Positions 7,258 to 10,817 of a stretch of 10,817 nucleotides of DNA are shown here, in pieces. The notes below the pieces were generated by a model. The model did no database searches, was not told the DNA's origin, and was given only the letters and a program-made list of their open reading frames with translations. The position numbers and the translations under genes are program-made. Source of the stretch: an uncultured Pseudomonas sp. (GTDB lineage: Bacteria; Pseudomonadota; Gammaproteobacteria; Pseudomonadales; Pseudomonadaceae); contig NZ_CAMPHN010000144.1 of NCBI RefSeq assembly GCF_946885885.1, positions 1 through 10,817 on the forward strand. Reading direction: 5' to 3'. Position 1 is the stretch's first letter; every line of letters begins with the position of its first letter.

Positions 7258-9057
7258 GTGACGAAATACGGATTTGCAAAAGGGTATGCCCAAGTGTCGT
7301 ATGAAAGACTTTTACTCACCCAGCCTGACTTTAACTTGCAGGGACTATGGGAGAAAGATGGCAGGTACTATATAGTTTGTAGCGATATCGCGACTGCTAT
7401 CACTTCAGACGGAACGCCTCTAAAAGAATGGTTTGATGAGCACTGTAGAGTAATTGCCTATCAAGTAGATCTGATAGCGACGCCGCCGCCGGGTGCAACT
7501 CGACTACCCGCCCGCACAGTAGAGCAGCTGTCGCAGTTACATGGTGCCCCACTGAACGCTGTTCAATTCTCTCTGGAAATTAAGCGACAACTGCCGAAAA
7601 ACTTCCCGAAATTCAGCATTCAAGATTTTCCTGACAAATTAATCTTCACATCAACCAAACCTTTAGACCCTGACCAAATTACGGAAGCAAACATAGCCGT
7701 TGCCAACCTCGGACTTAACATCGACACCGAATTTAAGACTGCCGACACCACCCCCTTGGTCAACGCTGCTCAATTCGCCTCATATCGCGGACGAACAGCC
7801 TGGCCAGCAGCAGTGCTAGATGTCCATGATGAAAGTGAGCAGAGGTGGTTTGATACCCGCATCTCACTTTTTACCGATGTCCCTACTGCAGCTGATGTCC
7901 GTAGAGATTCTGGCACTGCGTGCTTTATAGACTGCTCGTTAGGCACGCCAGGCAATATTCGGAACTACCTAACAACCTATAGCGATATATACATTGCTCC
8001 ACCATTAGGAGACTTTGAGCCATTATTAAAGCATCTCAAAATCACTAGCAGCGATTTGAGAACCTTAATTGAAAGACGACGAGTAACCTTGGTACTTCCG
8101 CATGATCTACACAAATATGACCCCAAAGGACTGGCGGAGCACTTAGAGCTATGTTCCAGCAATACTGTAATGCATAGAAAGCTTGCGGTAGCAACCATTC
8201 AAGACTCGAGGAGAAGAAATCCCTTGATGTATCCACCAATTGACAATGAGTCCAGAAGAAAATTATTGGACCTAATGATTGGTGACGCTGAAAATCTTGA
8301 CCGCAAATTCTTAAGGATTGCCCGCGACCATTTTGGTGCTAGTTGGTCCTCCCTAGAAGCAGACTATTCAACGTTGGGAGCGGTTGCAGGCCTGCAACAC
8401 GGCTCAGCAAGGCTGCTTGCAGAAATGGTATCTGTCTCAACTGGCCAGGATCTTAATCCATTGCTGATGTACAGCACGCTCTCTGTTGAGTGGTCAGCAG
8501 CGTTGAATGCTAATTTCTGCCCTACAGATGCCGGGGGCGCGAATATCGAAGCGATGGCAAGTGCTGCCGCCAGCTTTATAACTGGAGTTCCAAATAAAAA
8601 CTTCATAGACCCTATCACGAAACTCGACACTATCATAAGCGGCCTACTAGTTCTGGATAACACGGCGCCAATTCACGAGGTACTCGATGCATTTCAAGCT
8701 GAAGAAATATCAAGACTTAACAAAATATTAAGAGCCTGTAATTTTGAGGTTAATGCAACCAATCAATACATCTCTGATATCAACGAGAGGGTTAAGCAAT
8801 TTGAATACATCCAAAATGGAGCAAAGAAGCGGGATATTCTGGGCTTGGCCGGGGCATTAATCCCCGCTGCACTAGCAGGAGCCACAGGTAGTCTTGGGAT
8901 TCTCGCTGCGTGGATTCCGTTCGGCGTCTATGTCGCACAAAGAATAACCGGCAATGAAGGTAGAGAAGGAAATCCGGTCACAGACTGGCTGAAAGCGAAG
9001 AACACCTTTACCACTAGTGAAACGGTATTTATTAGCCGCATGCGAAAACGTGAATGA
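7258..9057 (+). CDS. Uncharacterised 599-aa protein with C-terminal hydrophobic hairpin
   Basis: I do not recognise the family. The 599-residue product is mixed alpha/beta. Notable blocks are LQGLWEKDGRYYIVCSDIA (28-46), ACFIDCSLGTPGNIRNYL (221-238), SDIYIAPPLGD (242-252), RRRVTLVLPHDLHKYD (273-288) and MHRKLAVATIQDSRRRNPL (305-323). A charged helical stretch (about 480-520) of coiled-coil character leads into a hydrophobic segment at 527-561, long enough for a membrane hairpin. There is no N-terminal signal peptide, so it is probably a cytosolic protein anchored or inserted by its tail. The GTG start is set by AGGAAGGGA. It follows the HEPN gene by 111 bases on the same strand and shares its lower GC and codon style, so a functional pair is likely. 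Possible roles are a membrane-disrupting effector, or a sensor or regulator of the HEPN RNase; neither is shown by the sequence. A housekeeping role is unlikely given the base composition. Confidence 0.8.
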   Translation: MTKYGFAKGYAQVSYERLLLTQPDFNLQGLWEKDGRYYIVCSDIATAITSDGTPLKEWFDEHCRVIAYQVDLIATPPPGATRLPARTVEQLSQLHGAPLNAVQFSLEIKRQLPKNFPKFSIQDFPDKLIFTSTKPLDPDQITEANIAVANLGLNIDTEFKTADTTPLVNAAQFASYRGRTAWPAAVLDVHDESEQRWFDTRISLFTDVPTAADVRRDSGTACFIDCSLGTPGNIRNYLTTYSDIYIAPPLGDFEPLLKHLKITSSDLRTLIERRRVTLVLPHDLHKYDPKGLAEHLELCSSNTVMHRKLAVATIQDSRRRNPLMYPPIDNESRRKLLDLMIGDAENLDRKFLRIARDHFGASWSSLEADYSTLGAVAGLQHGSARLLAEMVSVSTGQDLNPLLMYSTLSVEWSAALNANFCPTDAGGANIEAMASAAASFITGVPNKNFIDPITKLDTIISGLLVLDNTAPIHEVLDAFQAEEISRLNKILRACNFEVNATNQYISDINERVKQFEYIQNGAKKRDILGLAGALIPAALAGATGSLGILAAWIPFGVYVAQRITGNEGREGNPVTDWLKAKNTFTTSETVFISRMRKRE

Positions 9058-9067
9058 AATAACTAGA

Positions 9068-9096
9068 GCGTGGTGCAGCAAACCTCACGCCTTTTA
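9068..9096 (+). terminator. Weak candidate terminator after the two-gene cassette
   Basis: Eleven bases after the stop of the 599-aa gene, GCGTG (9068-9072) pairs with CACGC (9086-9090), with one extra G-T pair, and CTTTTAT follows. The stem is short and the loop about 11-12 nt, so termination would be inefficient. Position and the T-rich tail are the main support. Confidence 0.35.
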
Positions 9097-9131
9097 TCAA
9101 CCTGCCCTTGCGGGAGAAAAGGGACAGATTT

Positions 9132-9167
9132 GAATGGCACTTACTTAGCGCTAAGTAAGTGCCATTC
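9132..9167. repeat. Perfect 36-bp palindrome flanked by CAGATTT direct repeats
   Basis: GAATGGCACTTACTTAGC (9132-9149) is followed directly by its exact reverse complement (9150-9167), with no loop and no mismatch. CAGATTT occurs immediately left (9125-9131) and, four bases to the right of the palindrome, at 9172-9178. It could be a mini insertion with a 7-bp target duplication, two abutting transposon ends, or a dyad binding site. It lies between the cassette and the insertion sequence. Confidence 0.85.
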
Positions 9168-9206
9168 GGCCCAGATTTATTTATAGGGTAGATCGTCCGC
9201 TCCTGG

Positions 9207-9228
9207 CCGATTCTGTTGAAAAAGTAGC
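9207..9228 (+). repeat. IS left terminal inverted repeat
   Basis: The sequence begins CCGATTCTGTTGAAAAAG and matches the reverse complement of the right end over 22 bases without mismatch; the match stops at 9229. Confidence 0.9.
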
Positions 9229-9284
9229 GGCCTCCCCATGCCGTTGGCAAAATTGCTCTATCAGCGAGCGTGGGGGCGAACAGT

Positions 9285-10655
9285 ATGATGGGACAGCTAC
9301 CGGGAGGGCAGCAGCGCCTGTTCTACTCGTTCAATCTGGAAGATCACGTCCCGGCCCAACACCTCCTGCGCAGCATCGACCAATGCCTGGATCTCAGTGA
9401 TCTGCGCGCCTACCTGGCGGATTTCTATAGCCCCATCGGGCGTCCCTCGATTGACCCGGAATTGATGGTGCGCATGCTGGTCGTCGGCTACTGCTATGGC
9501 ATTCGTTCCGAGCGGCGATTGTGCGAAGAGGTGCACCTGAACCTGGCCTATCGCTGGTTCTGCCGGCTGGGTCTGGAAGACGAAGTACCCAATCACTCGA
9601 CCTTCTCGAAGAATCGCCACGGCCGTTTTCGTGACAGCGATCTGTTCCGCTGGTTGTTCAATGAGGTGCTGCGGCGCTGCATGGCGGCCGGCCTGGTCAA
9701 GGGCGAAGGTTTCGCTGTCGACGCCAGCATCATCAAGGCGGATGCCAGCCGGCAACGTGGGTTGGCGGGAGATGAGGTCGATTGGAACGATCCAAAGCTC
9801 AGCAGCCGCGCAGTGCGCGAGTACCTCGAAGCCCTTGATGAAGAGGCGCTGGCTGAGGCTCTTCCGAAGAAAATTTCGCTCACCGATCCTCAGTCCCGTT
9901 GGACAGCAGCGCCAGGCGGCCCGGCCTTCTTTGCATACTCCACGAATTACCTGATCGACACTGAGCACGGTGTGATCATGGATGTGGAAGCGACCCCGGC
10001 GCACCGTACCGCCGAGGTCGATTCGACCAGGACGATGGTCGAACGTGTCGAAGCGCAGTTCGACCTCACACCGGAACGCCTCATTGGCGACACCGCCTAT
10101 GGCACCGCCCCGATGCTGGCCTGGATGGTCGAAGAAAAGGACATCGAGCCGCATGTGCCTGTGTGGGACAAGACCGAGCGCAAGGACGACAGCCTCTCCA
10201 GTAACAGTTTCCACTGGAATCAGGAAGCCAATGAATATCGCTGCCCAGCCGGGAAACCGCTACGCAGTGAGTGGCGCGCCTTCACCCAGAAAAGATCGCG
10301 GGTGACCAAGGCCAACACCATCATCTACCGCTCCAGCCAAACCGACTGCGCTACCTGTTCGTTGAAAGCGAAGTGCTGCCCCAGCACGCCGAATCGGAAG
10401 ATCGTCCGCAGCATCCATGAGGCTGCCCGCGACGTGGCCCGACGCATCGCCAAGACACCGGAATACCTCATCTCTCGTTGCGAACGGAAGAAGGTGGAGA
10501 TGCTTTTCGCCCACCTCAAGCGGATCATGAAACTTGACCGCTTACGGCTGCGCGGCCTGACGGGTGCGACTGACGAATTCACCTTGGCTGCGACCGTGCA
10601 AAACCTGCGACGCATGGCCAAGATTTTGCCTCAAGGGCCACCGCTCACGGGATAG
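9285..10655 (+). CDS. IS1182 family transposase (DDE)
   Basis: The 456-residue protein catalyses transposition of the surrounding element through an RNase H-like DDE domain. An N-terminal DUF772/InsH-type region (about 50-110) includes RPSIDPELMVRMLVVGYCYG and NHSTFSKNR. The likely catalytic residues are D146 (FAVDAS), D269 (LIGDTAYG) and E405 (RKKVEMLFAHLKR). A cysteine cluster between these (C320, C355, C358, C364, C365) is the treble-clef-like insert seen in many relatives. Length is normal for the family and no frameshift is seen. ATG 9285 is preferred to GTG 9270: a G-run (9272-9276) lies about eight bases upstream, and relatives commonly begin near an MMG sequence. GC content is higher than in the adjacent cassette, so the element came from a different source from those two genes. 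Confidence 0.93.
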   Translation: MMGQLPGGQQRLFYSFNLEDHVPAQHLLRSIDQCLDLSDLRAYLADFYSPIGRPSIDPELMVRMLVVGYCYGIRSERRLCEEVHLNLAYRWFCRLGLEDEVPNHSTFSKNRHGRFRDSDLFRWLFNEVLRRCMAAGLVKGEGFAVDASIIKADASRQRGLAGDEVDWNDPKLSSRAVREYLEALDEEALAEALPKKISLTDPQSRWTAAPGGPAFFAYSTNYLIDTEHGVIMDVEATPAHRTAEVDSTRTMVERVEAQFDLTPERLIGDTAYGTAPMLAWMVEEKDIEPHVPVWDKTERKDDSLSSNSFHWNQEANEYRCPAGKPLRSEWRAFTQKRSRVTKANTIIYRSSQTDCATCSLKAKCCPSTPNRKIVRSIHEAARDVARRIAKTPEYLISRCERKKVEMLFAHLKRIMKLDRLRLRGLTGATDEFTLAATVQNLRRMAKILPQGPPLTG

Positions 10656-10737
10656 GTACGCCTGCTACGAGCAGAAACCCTCGAATTAACTCTCAAACCT
10701 GAGCAAGGACGCTCAGTGAAACACCGAAAGGCAACTT

Positions 10738-10758
10738 GAAGTGGCTTTCAGCCACTTC
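10738..10758 (+). terminator. Hairpin near the IS right end, terminator-like
   Basis: GAAGTGGCT (10738-10746) pairs perfectly with AGCCACTTC (10750-10758) around a TTC loop, 82 bases after the transposase stop and within the element. No T-run follows, so it may act as a transcript-end stabiliser or a recognition-region fold rather than an intrinsic terminator. Confidence 0.4.
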
Positions 10759-10795
10759 GACAGCAGGGACACCTGACCGGCAGGATGCCGCTGAA

Positions 10796-10817
10796 GCTAC
10801 TTTTTCAACAGAATCGG
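10796..10817 (-). repeat. IS right terminal inverted repeat
   Basis: The sequence ends TTTTTCAACAGAATCGG, the exact complement of the left end over 22 bases. It coincides with the end of the window. Confidence 0.9.

Larger units (their letters stand above)
9207..10817 (+). mobile_element. Complete IS1182-type insertion sequence, 1611 bp
   Basis: The element is bounded by 22-bp perfect terminal inverted repeats (9207-9228 and 10796-10817) and contains a single intact transposase gene reading away from the left end. Size and organisation fit IS1182-family elements. The right inverted repeat ends on the last base of the window, so the target duplication cannot be checked. Perfect ends and an intact gene suggest that it is recent and potentially active. 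It may have landed at, or helped define, the right edge of the low-GC cassette. Confidence 0.9.

Noticed and set aside
9297..10214. Minus-strand open frame of 305 codons inside the insertion sequence
   Set aside because: It is a shadow of the transposase, whose plus-strand frame has the DDE residues and the expected length.

Overview
The window reads as chromosomal DNA from a high-GC gammaproteobacterium, most likely Pseudomonas or a close relative. The basis is the GC-rich coding style of the left half, a full-length Lhr helicase, a YbaA/DUF1428-type gene, and abundant palindromic intergenic repeats of the 'GTAGG(A/T)TGGGTT...' type familiar from Pseudomonas genomes. This assignment is by inspection; no search was run.

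Layout from left to right. Positions 1-524 hold a tandem array (period 191-192 bp, about 2.7 copies) in which two different hairpins alternate. The last copy is cut off and supplies the stop codon of the next gene. Positions 510-4895 (minus strand) are lhr, a superfamily 2 helicase of 1461 residues. A long hairpin repeat (4969-5045) separates it from an upstream same-strand gene, a DUF1428 protein (5107-5460). Positions 5461-5829 have no convincing gene, and near 5750 base composition falls sharply.

Positions 5830-9057 hold two plus-strand genes with lower GC and codon use unlike the left half. The first (438 aa) ends in a HEPN-type domain with an intact R-H-x3-H ribonuclease motif (RHTLAH) behind a roughly 280-residue N-terminal half, and resembles the ApeA-like class of HEPN effectors. 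The second (599 aa) is not recognised; it is mostly soluble and ends in a coiled-coil-like stretch and a hydrophobic helical hairpin. Together they look like a horizontally acquired two-gene cassette, plausibly anti-phage defence with a HEPN RNase effector and a membrane-associated partner. This is the most interesting part of the window.

Positions 9058-9206 contain a weak terminator-like hairpin and a perfect 36-bp palindrome. Positions 9207-10817 are a complete IS1182-type insertion sequence with 22-bp perfect terminal inverted repeats and an intact transposase. Its right end is the last base of the window, so what lies beyond the cassette cannot be seen.

lhr and the DUF1428 gene are core-genome genes with housekeeping or unknown roles. 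The repeats, the low-GC cassette and the IS mark the right half as an accessory region.
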